Shown here: positions 37,633 through 48,985 of the stretch, piece after piece
Layout of the letters: each line of letters starts with the position of its first letter
Position numbering within the stretch: position 1 is the first letter of the stretch
The notes under the pieces: model-generated
Seen by the model: only the letters and a program-made list of their open reading frames with translations
What the model was told of the DNA's origin: nothing
Database searches by the model: none
Position numbers and translations under genes: made by a program
NCBI GenBank assembly: GCA_963749605.1
Contig: CAVVNN010000004.1
Coordinates: 434,001 to 498,000, forward strand
Direction of reading: 5' to 3'
Origin: CAVVNN01 sp963749605
GTDB lineage: Bacteria; Actinomycetota; Thermoleophilia; Solirubrobacterales; 70-9
Length of the DNA stretch: 64,000 nucleotides

Positions 37633-38388
37633 TCAGGCCGCTGCTGACCCGCTGTGCAGCGGCTCTAGCCAGGCCGGCGTGAGGATCGGCGGGGTGTGGC
37701 CCGGGTAGCTTGGGACGACGCGCCTTGCCAGCGCACCGGAGGGGCGCGACTCGATCGCCGGGCGCAGGTCGTCGAGCGTCATCGCCAGCCCCAGGCTGGG
37801 GGCGATCTGGAAGTCGGCGGCGTTGAGCTGCTCGCCGTTCAGCACTCCGGCGGCAATCCAGTCGTCGATTCTGTCCAGCATGGCGGGCAGTGCCGCGAGG
37901 CCGCTGCGGACATGCTCGTCGTCGGCCTCGTTGAAGTGGGCCGAGAGCGCGACGATCGGCGCCGCCGTCTTCATCGCCAGTGAGATCGGCACGCCGAGCT
38001 TGGCGCCCTCCGAGTAGCTGCGCAGCGGCGCCTTGTCGCGCTTGATCGCCCACCAGAGGATCTGCCGCATCGGCGGCTGCAGCTCCTCGTCGCCGAAGCG
38101 CTCAGCCTCCTCGACCGCGATTCGTTTCTCGGGGTCGGTGGGGAAGAGCGGCGGCTCGGGTCGCAGCCGGTCCAGCTCACGGGCGATCTCTCGCGAGCCC
38201 TGCACCTTGCGTCCGTCGATCTTCAGGGCGGGCACGGTGATGCCCGGGAAGCCCACCGCCCGTAGCACTCCCTTGGAGATCACAGGCAGCAGGTCGGTTC
38301 GCTTGTAAGCGATGCCCTTGTGCTTGAGCATCAGCTCGGCGGCGATGCTCGGGTGCGAGGCGGGGATCACGTAGAGGCGTGCGTCCAC
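37633..38388 (-). CDS. glutathione S-transferase-like protein
   Basis: 251 aa with a thioredoxin-like N-domain (LYVIPASHPSIAAELMLKHKGI), the cis-Pro region VPALKIDG and SREIARELD, then an all-helical C-domain (AADFQIAPSLGLAMTLDDLRP). The family uses glutathione, but Actinobacteria mostly make mycothiol, so the true thiol partner is uncertain. It interrupts the usual folK-to-coaX interval on the opposite strand. Confidence 0.8.
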   Translation of the reverse strand: MDARLYVIPASHPSIAAELMLKHKGIAYKRTDLLPVISKGVLRAVGFPGITVPALKIDGRKVQGSREIARELDRLRPEPPLFPTDPEKRIAVEEAERFGDEELQPPMRQILWWAIKRDKAPLRSYSEGAKLGVPISLAMKTAAPIVALSAHFNEADDEHVRSGLAALPAMLDRIDDWIAAGVLNGEQLNAADFQIAPSLGLAMTLDDLRPAIESRPSGALARRVVPSYPGHTPPILTPAWLEPLHSGSAAA

Positions 38389-38457
38389 TGGCGACGCATC
38401 CTATGCGCATCGGGGCGGCTCCTGCCCGATTCTTGCCAGTCCGACGATAATCGCCCT

Positions 38458-39237
38458 GTGCTACTTGCGGTAGACATCGGCAACACACAGACCCACCTCG
38501 GCGCCTTCGACGGCGAGCGCCTTGCCGAGCACTGGCGTTTTCAGACCCGCTCCGGCGCGACCGGCGACGAGCTGGCGGAGCGGATCGCCGGCCTCTTCTC
38601 GCTCTCCGGGATGGCCTTCGGGGACGTTGACGCCCTCTGTGTCTCCTCGGTGGTGCCGCCGCTCGGTAGCCAGTTCGAGGAGCTGGCGCGGCGCTACCTG
38701 GACGCCGAGTGCCTGACGATCGGGCCCGGGGTCAAGACTGGGATGCCGATCCGGATCGAGAACCCGCTCGAGGTCGGAGCCGACCGCCTCGTCAACGCGA
38801 TCGCCGCCTACGAGCGCTTCGGCGAGGCCTGCGTCTCGGTCGACTTCGGGACGGGCATCAACATCGACGCCGTCTCGGCCGAGGGCGAGTACCTCGGCGG
38901 CGCCATCGGGCCCGGCCTCGCGCCCTCGCTCAGCGCCTTGATCGAACGTGCCGCCCGCATCACCCGCATCGACCTCGAAGAGCCCCGGGAAGCGATCGGC
39001 CGCTCGACCCGCGCCGCGATCCACTCGGGCTTCATCTTCGGCTTCGCCGGACTGATCGACGGCATCGTTCGCCGGATCGAAGACGAACTGCCGAATCCGC
39101 GGCTGCTCGCCACCGGCGGTTACGCCGCGACCGTGGTCCCCTTCACCGAGACGATCGACGAGGTCGACGACCTGCTTACCCTGAAGGGCCTACGCCTTAT
39201 CCATGAGCGCAATGCCCCCACAGCCTCCGCTGACTGA
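38458..39237 (+). CDS. coaX: type III pantothenate kinase CoaX
   Basis: 259 aa from GTG 38458 (MLLAVDIGNTQTHLGAFDG). ASKHA-fold motifs: DIGNTQTHLG, the substrate loop GADRLVNAIAAYERFG, and VDFGTGINIDAVSAEGEYLGGAIGPG. The last differs from the common DFGTATTxD but resembles the mycobacterial-type DFGTSICVD. First step of CoA synthesis. The end overlaps the dus start by 35 bases. Confidence 0.9.
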   Translation: MLLAVDIGNTQTHLGAFDGERLAEHWRFQTRSGATGDELAERIAGLFSLSGMAFGDVDALCVSSVVPPLGSQFEELARRYLDAECLTIGPGVKTGMPIRIENPLEVGADRLVNAIAAYERFGEACVSVDFGTGINIDAVSAEGEYLGGAIGPGLAPSLSALIERAARITRIDLEEPREAIGRSTRAAIHSGFIFGFAGLIDGIVRRIEDELPNPRLLATGGYAATVVPFTETIDEVDDLLTLKGLRLIHERNAPTASAD

Positions 39238-40205
39238 TCCGTTCCGGATCGCCGACCTCGAGATTCCCAACCGCGTGCTGCTGGCGCCGCTGGCGGGGAT
39301 CGGCAACTGGTTCGTGCGGCTGCAGGCGAAACGCCACGGCGCCGGGCTCGCGGTCTCGGAGATGGTCTCCAGCTTCGGCCTGCACCACCGCAACGAGCGC
39401 ACCCTGCGCGAGTTGATGCGGATCCACCCCGAAGAGCACCCCGTCTCGGTGCAGCTCTTCGGCCACGACCCCGACGTGATGCGCTCGGGCGCGGCGATCG
39501 CCGCCGAGGCCGGCGCCGACCTGATCGACATCAACATGGGCTGCCCGGTGCGCAAGGTGCGTCGCACCGGCGCAGGCGCCGAGCTGCTCCGCGACCCCGA
39601 TGTTGGCGCTGGCGCTCGCCCGCGCCGCCGCCGAGGGCAGTGGCCTGCCGGTGACGGTGAAGCTGCGCTCCGGGATCGAGGCCGGCGACCGCTCCGGCTT
39701 CGAGCTGGCGCTGCGCCTCGTCGCCGAGGGTGGGGTGGCGGCCGTCGCCTTCCACCCGCGCGCCGCGACGACCGGCCACAAGGGAAGCTCGGACTACGCC
39801 CTCACCAGGGAGCTGGCGGAGAGCGTCGACGTTCCGGTGATCGTCTCCGGTGGGCTGAAGAACGCCGCGGCAGCGCGCCGCGCCTATGAGGAGTCCGGGG
39901 CAGACGCGGTGATGATCGCCCGCGGCGGGCTCGGCAACCCATGGCTCTTCGAGGAACTCACCGGCCGTCGCACCGAGCCCCCCGGTCGCGACGAGGTCGT
40001 CGCCGAGTTGCTCTGGGTGATGGACCGCGCCGAGGAGCACTTCGGGACCGCGCGCGCGGAGCGCTACCTGCGCAAGTTCTACCCCTGGTATATGACCGCG
40101 CTCGACCCGCCCGCGGCGCTCGCCGACGAGCTCCAGCGCAGTGCCTCGTTGGCCCGCGCGAAGGAGCTGATCGGCGGCCTGGCGGCGCCTGTGACGATTG
40201 CGTAG
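39203..40205 (+). pseudogene. dus: tRNA-dihydrouridine synthase (DusB-like), one frameshift
   Basis: FMN enzyme reducing uridines in tRNA. Motifs: VLLAPLAGIGNWFVR (FMN site), EMVSSFGLHH, SVQLFGHDP, the catalytic Cys in DINMGCPVRKVRRTGAG, VTVKLRSGIE, FHPRAATTGHKGSSD, IVSGGLKN and DAVMIARGGLGNPWLF. The frame slips at about 39599-39602; removing one G restores 333 aa, the normal length. The only clear frameshift outside the first 16.5 kb. ATG 39203 (or 39212) lies inside coaX. Confidence 0.88.
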
Positions 40206-40216
40206 AAAGTCCTCGA

Positions 40217-40243
40217 TTGCCCAGGTAGACCCGTCGCTATAAT
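40217..40243 (+). promoter_or_regulatory. candidate sigma-A promoter for greA
   Basis: A perfect -10 TATAAT (40238-40243) with a weaker TTGCCC (40217-40222) 15 bases upstream, in the 147-base gap between dus and greA. This would leave a leader of about 105 bases. Confidence 0.5.
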
Positions 40244-40352
40244 CCCGCGACTTCGTGCCCAGGTGTGGTGAGCGCAATGCCGCCGCAGCCGGGCGTTTTT
40301 GGGTCTTGAAGCCGTTTCTAGGCTCTTCCGCCACCAAAGCGAGGATTAACCG

Positions 40353-40832
40353 ATGAGTCGCCAGGCCGTGATCACACCCGAAGGTCTCGAGAAGCTCAAA
40401 GAGGAGATCGAGCGTCTCTCGACGACCAAACGCCGCGAGGTCGCGGAGCGGATCAAGGAAGCGCGCGAGTTCGGCGACATCGCCGAGAACGCCGAGTACG
40501 ACGACGCCAAGAACGAGCAGGCGCTGCTCGAGCAGCGGATCGCCCAGCTCGAAGAGCGGCTGCGCCGCTCGACCGTGATCGACGAGAAGGCGATCAGCAC
40601 CGACGAGGTCGCGTTCGGCTCGATCGTCCACGTCAAAGACCAGAAGACAGGCCACTCGCAGAAGTTCCAGATCGTCGGCTCGACCGAGGCCAACCCGCTC
40701 GAGCACAAGCTCTCCAACGAGTCGCCGATCGGCAAGGCGCTCGTCGGCCGCAAGCGCAACGACGTGGTCTCGGTCGAGGTTCCTCGCGGTCCGAAGAAGA
40801 AACTCAAAATCACCAAGATCGAGAAAGCCTGA
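40353..40832 (+). CDS. greA: transcription elongation factor GreA
   Basis: 159 aa. The N-terminal antiparallel coiled coil (TPEGLEKLKEEIERLS...) carries the acidic tip REFGDIAENAEYDDAKNEQ. The C-terminal FKBP-like domain has FGSIVHVKD and NESPIGKALVGRKRNDVVSV. It stimulates RNA cleavage by backtracked polymerase. ATG behind cgaggattaacc. Confidence 0.96.
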   Translation: MSRQAVITPEGLEKLKEEIERLSTTKRREVAERIKEAREFGDIAENAEYDDAKNEQALLEQRIAQLEERLRRSTVIDEKAISTDEVAFGSIVHVKDQKTGHSQKFQIVGSTEANPLEHKLSNESPIGKALVGRKRNDVVSVEVPRGPKKKLKITKIEKA

Positions 40833-40852
40833 CTGCCGATAGGCTCGCTCGA

Positions 40853-42331
40853 ATGACCGAGCCTGAGGAGGGGGGCGGAACCGATGTCCTCCGTGACCGG
40901 CGGGAGAAGCTGGAGCGCATACGCGACGCGGGCATCGATCCGTTTCCGCATGAGTTCGGCGAACGCGAGGACATTGCCGAGGTGCGGGCCGCCCACGAGG
41001 GGCTGGCGCCGGGGATCGAGACCGAGTCCGCCCATCGGGTCGCCGGTCGCATAGTCGCCCGCCGTGGGCACGGCAAGGCTTGCTTCCTCGACCTCCGCGA
41101 CGGCAGCGGGCAGATCCAGGTCCACGCTCGCGAGGATCTGCTCGGGAAGGGGGCCTATGAGCTGCTGGTCCACCTCGACCTCGGCGACATCGTCGGCGTC
41201 GAGGGGACCGCGATGGCGACCCGCCGCGGGGGCGAGCTGACCCTGACCCTCACCCGCTGGCGCCTGCTCGCCAAGAGCCTGCGGCCGCCGCCGAGCAAGT
41301 TCCACGGCCTCGAGGACACCGAGATCCGCTACCGGCGGCGCGAGCTCGACCTGATCGCCAACGAGGAGAGCCGCCGGCTCTTTGCGACCCGGACGCGCAC
41401 CGTCAGCGAGGTTCGCCGCTGGCTCGACGACCACGACTTCCTCGAGGTCGAGACGCCGGTCCTGCAGCCGCTCTACGGCGGCGCCCTGGCCCGGCCCTTC
41501 GTCACCCACCACAACGCGCTCGACCGCGACCTCTACCTGCGGATCGCGACCGAGCTGTATTTGAAGCGGCTGGTCGTCGGCGGTATCGACCGCGTCTACG
41601 AGCTGGGCAAGGACTTTCGCAACGAGGGCGTCTCCCACAAACACAACCCCGAGTTCACGATGGTCGAGTGGTATGAGGCCTACGCCGACTACCGCAAGAC
41701 CGCGCACGACCTCGAGCTGCTCGTCGCCGAGGTCGCCGAGCGGGTTCTCGGCACCACCAAGGTGAAGCGCGGCGAGGTCGAGATCGACCTGGCGCCGCCG
41801 TGGCGGCGGGTGACGCTGCGCGAGGCGATCCGCGAGCGCGCCGGCGTCGACATTGCCGAGCACCCGACTCGCGAGGCGCTGGCGGCGGCGATGGACGCCG
41901 AGCTCGACCCTGCTGAGGGCTGGGGCAAGCTGGTCGACGGCCTGCTCTCCAAGGAGGTCGAACCGCACCTCCTCCAGCCGACCTTCGTCTTCGACTACCC
42001 GGTCGAGCTCTCGCCCTTCGCCAAGGCGCACCGCAGCGAGGAGGGGCTGGTCGAGCGCTGGGAGGCATTCGTCGGTGGCGTAGAGATCGCCAATTCCTTC
42101 AGCGAGCTCAATGACCCCGACGAGCAGCGCCGCCGCTTCGAGCAGCAGGCCGCCGAGCGCAAGCGCGGCGACGAAGAGGCCCAGCCCTTCGACGAGGCGT
42201 TCGTCGAGGCGCTGGAGCAGGGAATGCCCCCGACCGGCGGCGTCGGCCTCGGAATCGACCGCTTGGTGATGATGATGACCGGGGCCCTTAGCCTGCGCGA
42301 GGTCCTGCTGTTCCCGGCGATGCGCACCTGA
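40853..42331 (+). CDS. lysS: lysyl-tRNA synthetase, class II
   Basis: 492 aa. OB-fold anticodon-binding domain (VAGRIVARRGHGKACFLDLRDGSG), then the class II core: motif 1 around FLEVETPVLQP, motif 2 FRNEGVSHKHNPEFTMVEWY, motif 3 GVGLGIDRLVMMMTG. The full N-domain distinguishes it from EpmA/PoxA. 20 bases after greA. Confidence 0.96.
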   Translation: MTEPEEGGGTDVLRDRREKLERIRDAGIDPFPHEFGEREDIAEVRAAHEGLAPGIETESAHRVAGRIVARRGHGKACFLDLRDGSGQIQVHAREDLLGKGAYELLVHLDLGDIVGVEGTAMATRRGGELTLTLTRWRLLAKSLRPPPSKFHGLEDTEIRYRRRELDLIANEESRRLFATRTRTVSEVRRWLDDHDFLEVETPVLQPLYGGALARPFVTHHNALDRDLYLRIATELYLKRLVVGGIDRVYELGKDFRNEGVSHKHNPEFTMVEWYEAYADYRKTAHDLELLVAEVAERVLGTTKVKRGEVEIDLAPPWRRVTLREAIRERAGVDIAEHPTREALAAAMDAELDPAEGWGKLVDGLLSKEVEPHLLQPTFVFDYPVELSPFAKAHRSEEGLVERWEAFVGGVEIANSFSELNDPDEQRRRFEQQAAERKRGDEEAQPFDEAFVEALEQGMPPTGGVGLGIDRLVMMMTGALSLREVLLFPAMRT

Positions 42332-42410
42332 CGCGGCCGGATTGGTGCTCCCAGAGCGTGCAAAAGCCCGCTGTTAGCGGATTTCTGGGGCCAAAGGCCG
42401 GTTGCACGGT

Positions 42411-42458
42411 CCCGGTATCGTTTAAAGGGCACATGGGCGCCTCCCGATATCGAAGGGC
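42411..42458 (+). repeat. imperfect direct repeat upstream of clpC
   Basis: cccggtatcgtttaaagggc (42411-42430) and cccgatatcgaagggc (42443-42458). The second copy contains the palindrome cgatatcg inside a cgcc...ggcg frame. It lies 51-98 bases before the clpC TTG and could be a stress-regulator site. Confidence 0.35.
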
Positions 42459-42508
42459 GTCTCCGGAACTTCCTCTACCAAGCCGAGTTCGATCAAGTAA
42501 GGAAGCAA

Positions 42509-45103
<2,595 letters not shown>

Positions 45104-45120
45104 GCAGGAAGGCCCCGCCA

Positions 45121-46257
45121 GTGCGTGAGCCGGGCCGCAGCGCGATCGGGACCTGGAGCGGGGGGCGCTTCCTGCGCTTCGGCGAGGCGATCGAGGAGGA
45201 GCGGCTGGCCTCGCTGCTGCGCCCCGGCGGCGGCATCGACACCGTCCTCACTGCAGACGCCTACGGCCAGGGCGAGGCCGACCGCGTTCTCGGCCGCGCG
45301 CTCGAGGGGGTGCCGCGTGACGATTACTCCCTGATCGGTGCTGTCGGCCACGACTTCTACGAGGGAAGGCGCGACGGCCCTCGCGGATTCCCCCGCTTCA
45401 CCGACCAGGCGCTGCGCGGCCCCGCCGAGTACGCCTCCTACCTGCGGATGGCGGCTGAGGCGAGCCTCGAGCGGATCGGCGCCGACTCGTTCGACCTGCT
45501 GCTGCTCCACAACCCCGACCGCGTCGGCTACAGCAGCGAGGCGGTGTGGGACGGGATGGAGGCGCTGCGCGAGGCGGGCCTTGCGGCGCAGATCGGCGTC
45601 GCCCCAGGCCCGGCCAACGGTTTCACCCTCGACCTGATCTCCTGCCTGGAGCGCTTCGGCGATCGGATCGACTGGGCGATGATCATCCTCAACCCGTTCG
45701 AGCCCTGGCCCGGCGAGCTCTGCCTCGACGCCGCCGCCCGCCACGACGTGAAGGTGATCACCCGGGTGGTCGACTACGGGGGTCTCTTCTGGGGCGACCT
45801 GCGTCCCGGGATGGAGCTGGCCAAGGGAGACCACCGCGCTTTCCGCCCCGATGGCTGGATCGAGGCGGGTCTTGAGAAGCTGGAGCAGGTTCTTCCGATC
45901 GCGGAACGAGTCAGGCTTACGCCGATCCAGCTCGCCTGCCAATGGGACCTCGCCCACCCTGCTGTCGAGTGCGTCGTTCCCACCCTGATTCAGGAGCCCG
46001 GCGAGGAGGCCTGCCCGATCGAGGCCAAGAGGGTGGAACTGGGAGCGCTGCCGGCCGAGCAGCGTCTCACCGACGAGGACGTCGCTGCGATCCGCGCGGT
46101 CGGCGACAACACCGGGTGCATGGCGCTGAAGGGCGCCAGCCCCGCGCACGAGGGCGAGGAGCGTCCCGATTGCTGGGCGCTCAGCGACGACCTCGCCACG
46201 GTCGGCGAGCGCTGGGGCATCGACCCCGAGCGAGATCTCGCCTCCTCAGTGGGTTGA
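45121..46257 (+). CDS. aldo/keto reductase family protein
   Basis: 378 aa TIM-barrel. Starts MREPGRSAIGTWSGGRFLRFG. AKR-like elements: DTVLTADAYGQGEADRVLGRAL (Asp/Tyr), DSFDLLLLHNPDR (His), QIGVAPGPANGF, ILNPFEPW and VECVVPTLIQ. It uses NAD(P)H; the substrate is unknown. A C-terminal extension (WALSDDLATVGERWGID) is longer than usual. It lies where radA often sits between clpC and disA. Confidence 0.85.
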   Translation: MREPGRSAIGTWSGGRFLRFGEAIEEERLASLLRPGGGIDTVLTADAYGQGEADRVLGRALEGVPRDDYSLIGAVGHDFYEGRRDGPRGFPRFTDQALRGPAEYASYLRMAAEASLERIGADSFDLLLLHNPDRVGYSSEAVWDGMEALREAGLAAQIGVAPGPANGFTLDLISCLERFGDRIDWAMIILNPFEPWPGELCLDAAARHDVKVITRVVDYGGLFWGDLRPGMELAKGDHRAFRPDGWIEAGLEKLEQVLPIAERVRLTPIQLACQWDLAHPAVECVVPTLIQEPGEEACPIEAKRVELGALPAEQRLTDEDVAAIRAVGDNTGCMALKGASPAHEGEERPDCWALSDDLATVGERWGIDPERDLASSVG

Positions 46258-46341
46258 GTCCTTGACAAAGGTTATCCCGACCTGTCCACACGGATATCAC
46301 CTGACCGCATTCCAGAGCGCTTTTTGCCATCCTAGAAAGCG

Positions 46342-47454
46342 ATGCCAGCTTTACCCGGGGATGAGCTTCACGAGCTTTCAGAACGACAGGACCCCCGGTT
46401 ACTGAGGGCCCTCGACATGGTCGCGCCGGGTGGCGCCCTGCGCGAGGGACTCGACAACATCGTCCACTCCCGCACCGGCGGCCTGATCGTCGTCGGTGAC
46501 CTTGGCGGCCTCTCCCACCTGCTCTCCGGTGGGATCAAGCTCGACATCGACTACACGCCGGCGATGCTCTACCAGGTGGCGAAGATGGACGGCGCGATCG
46601 TCCTCAACGCCGAGGCGACGAACATCGCCTGGGCGAACGTGCAGCTGATGCCGGACCCGACGATCCTCTCCTCGGAGACGGGCACCCGCCACCGCACGGC
46701 GGAGCGTGTCTCCAAACAGACCGACGCCCTCGTGATCGCGATCTCCCAGCGACGCGACGTCGTATCCCTCTACGTGCAGGGGACCAAGTACATCCTCCAG
46801 GACATCCCCGCCGTGCTCGCCAAGGCGAACCAGGGGCTGGCGACGCTGGACAAGTACCGAACGCGGCTCGATCAGGTCTCCTCCCGCCTCACCGTGCTCG
46901 AGTTCGAGGGCGGCGGAGTCCTCTACGACGTGCTTGCCGTGCTGCAGAGGGCCGAGCTGGTGACCAGGATGGCGGTCGAGGTCGAGCGCTACATCGTCGA
47001 GCTCGGCACCGAGGGCCGCCTGATCGAGATGCAGCTGGAGGAGACGATGGTCGGCGTCGCCGCCGACAAGACGGCGCTGATCCGCGACTACTCGATCGAG
47101 GACTCCGAGCAGAACCTCGCCGCCGTGCTGCAGTCGCTGGCGCGGATGCCCCACCAGGACGTGCTCGATTTCGGGCGCCTGGCCGAGCTGCTCGGCTACG
47201 ACCGCAAGATGAACACCCTGGACTTCCCGGTCTCCTCGCGCGGCTACCGCGTCCTCGGCCGCATTCCCCGCATCCCCAAGCTTGTAGTCCAGAAGATCAT
47301 CCACGAGTTCGGCGGCTTGGAGGAGGTCCTGGCGACCTCCGACGCCGATCTCGAGGCCGTCGACGGGGTCGGCCCGACAAGGGCCAAGGACATCCGTGAG
47401 GGCCTGCGGAGGCTTCAGGAGGTCGACCTGGTCGATCGGTACCTGCAGAGTTGA
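46342..47454 (+). CDS. disA: DNA integrity scanning diadenylate cyclase DisA
   Basis: 370 aa. The DAC domain makes c-di-AMP: KMDGAIVLNAEA (DGA motif), GTRHRTAERVSKQTDALVIAIS (RHR motif). A central helical spine follows, and a C-terminal helix-hairpin-helix DNA-binding domain (EVLATSDADLEAVDGVGPTRAKDI). It scans DNA and couples damage to c-di-AMP. The stop overlaps the carD TTG start. Confidence 0.96.
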   Translation: MPALPGDELHELSERQDPRLLRALDMVAPGGALREGLDNIVHSRTGGLIVVGDLGGLSHLLSGGIKLDIDYTPAMLYQVAKMDGAIVLNAEATNIAWANVQLMPDPTILSSETGTRHRTAERVSKQTDALVIAISQRRDVVSLYVQGTKYILQDIPAVLAKANQGLATLDKYRTRLDQVSSRLTVLEFEGGGVLYDVLAVLQRAELVTRMAVEVERYIVELGTEGRLIEMQLEETMVGVAADKTALIRDYSIEDSEQNLAAVLQSLARMPHQDVLDFGRLAELLGYDRKMNTLDFPVSSRGYRVLGRIPRIPKLVVQKIIHEFGGLEEVLATSDADLEAVDGVGPTRAKDIREGLRRLQEVDLVDRYLQS

Positions 47455-48053
47455 CGGCGATGGGCGCTGTCGCGAACCGAAAGGAGAAAGCGATTTCCGA
47501 GCTAGATGAGGCCATGGAGGCAGCCTTCGAAGAGGACGTTTACGTCTGTGAATTCGAGGAGGGAGACAAGGTCGTCTATCCCCATCATGGGGCGGGTCTC
47601 GTGATGAAGAAGGAGACCCGCGAGCTGATCGGGGTCGAGCGCGAGTACCTCACGATCAAGATCCTCCACAACGAACTCACCGTGATGGTTCCCTGCGAGA
47701 ACGCCGGCAAGGCGGGGCTGCGGCGCGTGATCGACGAGGTGGAAATCAGGAAGGTCACCAACGTCCTCACCGACGACGTGTCGGACATGCCGAAGAACTG
47801 GAACCGGCGCTTCAAGTACAACCGCGAGAAGATCAAGACCGGCGACGTGTTCGAGCTGGCCGAGGTCGTTCGAAACCTCGCCATCCGCGAGATGGAGAAG
47901 GGCCTCTCCACTGGAGAGAAGCAGATGTACACCCGGGCGAAGAAGATCCTCGCCTCGGAGTTCATGTACGCGCTCGACAAGGACGAGGAGGGCGCGGAGG
48001 AGTTCCTCGACGGGCTGCTGGAGGAGCGTTTCGCCCCCACGGCGACCGTCTAA
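47451..48053 (+). CDS. carD: CarD-family transcriptional regulator
   Basis: 200 aa from TTG 47451, overlapping the disA stop; ATG 47460 is an alternative. The N-terminal RNAP-interaction Tudor-like domain is FEEGDKVVYPHHGAGLVMKKE. The C-terminal helical DNA-binding domain (NWNRRFKYNREKIKTGD, VVRNLAIREMEKGLSTGEK) has the conserved Trp. It stabilises RNAP open complexes at rRNA promoters. The disA-carD overlap implies co-translation. Confidence 0.94.
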   Translation: MTAMGAVANRKEKAISELDEAMEAAFEEDVYVCEFEEGDKVVYPHHGAGLVMKKETRELIGVEREYLTIKILHNELTVMVPCENAGKAGLRRVIDEVEIRKVTNVLTDDVSDMPKNWNRRFKYNREKIKTGDVFELAEVVRNLAIREMEKGLSTGEKQMYTRAKKILASEFMYALDKDEEGAEEFLDGLLEERFAPTATV

Positions 48054-48063
48054 CGCAGCAGCG

Positions 48064-48795
48064 GTCACCGCGGTCATCGCGGCCGCCGGCTCGGGCGAGA
48101 GGCTCGGAGCCGGCGGCCCGAAGGCCTTCGTCTCGGTGGCGGGGAGGCCGATGGTCGAGTGGTCGATCGCGGCCTTCCGCGCCGCCGGGCGGGTGCGCTC
48201 CATTGTCGTAGCCTGCCCGCCCGGGCACGTCCATGACCTCGGCGGGCACGACCTCGGTGTCGTTTCCGGCGGCGCGACGCGCGCCGAATCCGTGGCCAAC
48301 GCGCTGGAGGCGGTCGGGACCGAGTTGGTCGCCGTCCACGATGCGGCGCGGCCGCTGCTGACGCCCGAGCTGATCGAGGGCGTGGTTGCGACCCTCCTCG
48401 CCAACCCCGATGCCGATGGCGCGATAGCCGCCACGCCGATCACAGACACGGTCAAGCAGGCGACATCCCACCGCCGGCTCGAGGGCCGACGGGACGATTT
48501 GGAGAGATATGGGCGGCAAATCGTCCCGTCGGCGGAGGCTTGCGTGGTTGAGTCGACTCTGGACCGGCGCGGGTTGTGGGCGGCGCAGACGCCGCAGGTG
48601 TTCCGGGTCGAGGTCCTGCGCCGGGCGCTGGAGGCTGGTTCCGACGTGGTTGCGGCGGCGACGGACGAGGCGATGCTGGTCGAGGCGGCCGGCGGCAGGG
48701 TACTGATCCACCCCTCATCGCCGCAGAATCTCAAGGTGACGACTCCACTCGACCTCCGCGTTGCCGAGCTGCTGCTGGGAGATGGAGTCGAGTAG
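48064..48795 (+). CDS. ispD: 2-C-methyl-D-erythritol 4-phosphate cytidylyltransferase IspD
   Basis: About 243 aa. The nucleotide-binding start AVIAAAGSGERLGAGGPKAF is encoded from 48064, but no ATG/GTG/TTG precedes it in frame; the codon there is GTC. The first ATG (48136) would delete the CTP site, so the start is unresolved (rare start or base error). Other motifs: VAVHDAARPLLTPELI, GAIAATPITDTVKQ, WAAQTPQVFRVEVL and TDEAMLVEAAGGRV. MEP isoprenoid pathway step 3. A hairpin repeat begins at the stop. Confidence 0.85.
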   Translation, partial: VTAVIAAAGSGERLGAGGPKAFVSVAGRPMVEWSIAAFRAAGRVRSIVVACPPGHVHDLGGHDLGVVSGGATRAESVANALEAVGTELVAVHDAARPLLTPELIEGVVATLLANPDADGAIAATPITDTVKQATSHRRLEGRRDDLERYGRQIVPSAEACVVESTLDRRGLWAAQTPQVFRVEVLRRALEAGSDVVAAATDEAMLVEAAGGRVLIHPSSPQNLKVTTPLDLRVAELLLGDGVE

Positions 48796-48829
48796 GCGCT
48801 TTTATCGGCGTATGGCCGAATAAAGCGCC
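48795..48829 (+). repeat. dispersed 35-base hairpin, copy 2 (possible terminator)
   Basis: Arms ggcgcttttatcggc and gccgaataaagcgcc (13 of 15 paired), 5-base loop, starting at the last base of the ispD stop and lying between convergent genes. The right arm is the exact complement of the left arm of copy 1 at 6772. Confidence 0.6.
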
Positions 48830-48838
48830 CTGCCCACG

Positions 48839-48985
48839 CTAGCGGAGCAGGAGGAAGACGAGGGTCGCTGCGAAGCAGACCTGGCCGACCCCGAGGGCGA
48901 CGCCGAGGCTGGCCGCGCCGAGGATTCCGGCCAGGGCGGCGCCGCCCGCGAAGGCTGCGAGGAGAATCGCGAGCTGGCGGATCAT
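48839..48985 (-). CDS. 48-aa membrane peptide coupled to the DUF389 gene
   Basis: MIRQLAILLAAFAGGAALAG... has two closely spaced hydrophobic stretches (LAILLAAFAGGAALAG; VGQVCFAATLVFLLL). Its ATG overlaps the DUF389 stop (ATGA). It is too short for a named family; likely a small hydrophobic partner of the upstream membrane protein. Confidence 0.55.
   Translation of the reverse strand: MIRQLAILLAAFAGGAALAGILGAASLGVALGVGQVCFAATLVFLLLR

Noticed and set aside
38458..39237. CoaX with a broken active site (no ATT in the DFGT loop)
   Set aside because: The variant resembles the mycobacterial-type CoaX sequence, so it is not a clear loss.
46262..46267. TTGACA upstream of disA as a promoter
   Set aside because: No acceptable -10 at 16-18 bases; kept out of the feature list.
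46283..46292. DnaA-box-like CTGTCCACA upstream of disA
   Set aside because: A single one-mismatch site with no cluster, AT-rich region or replication genes; not an origin.
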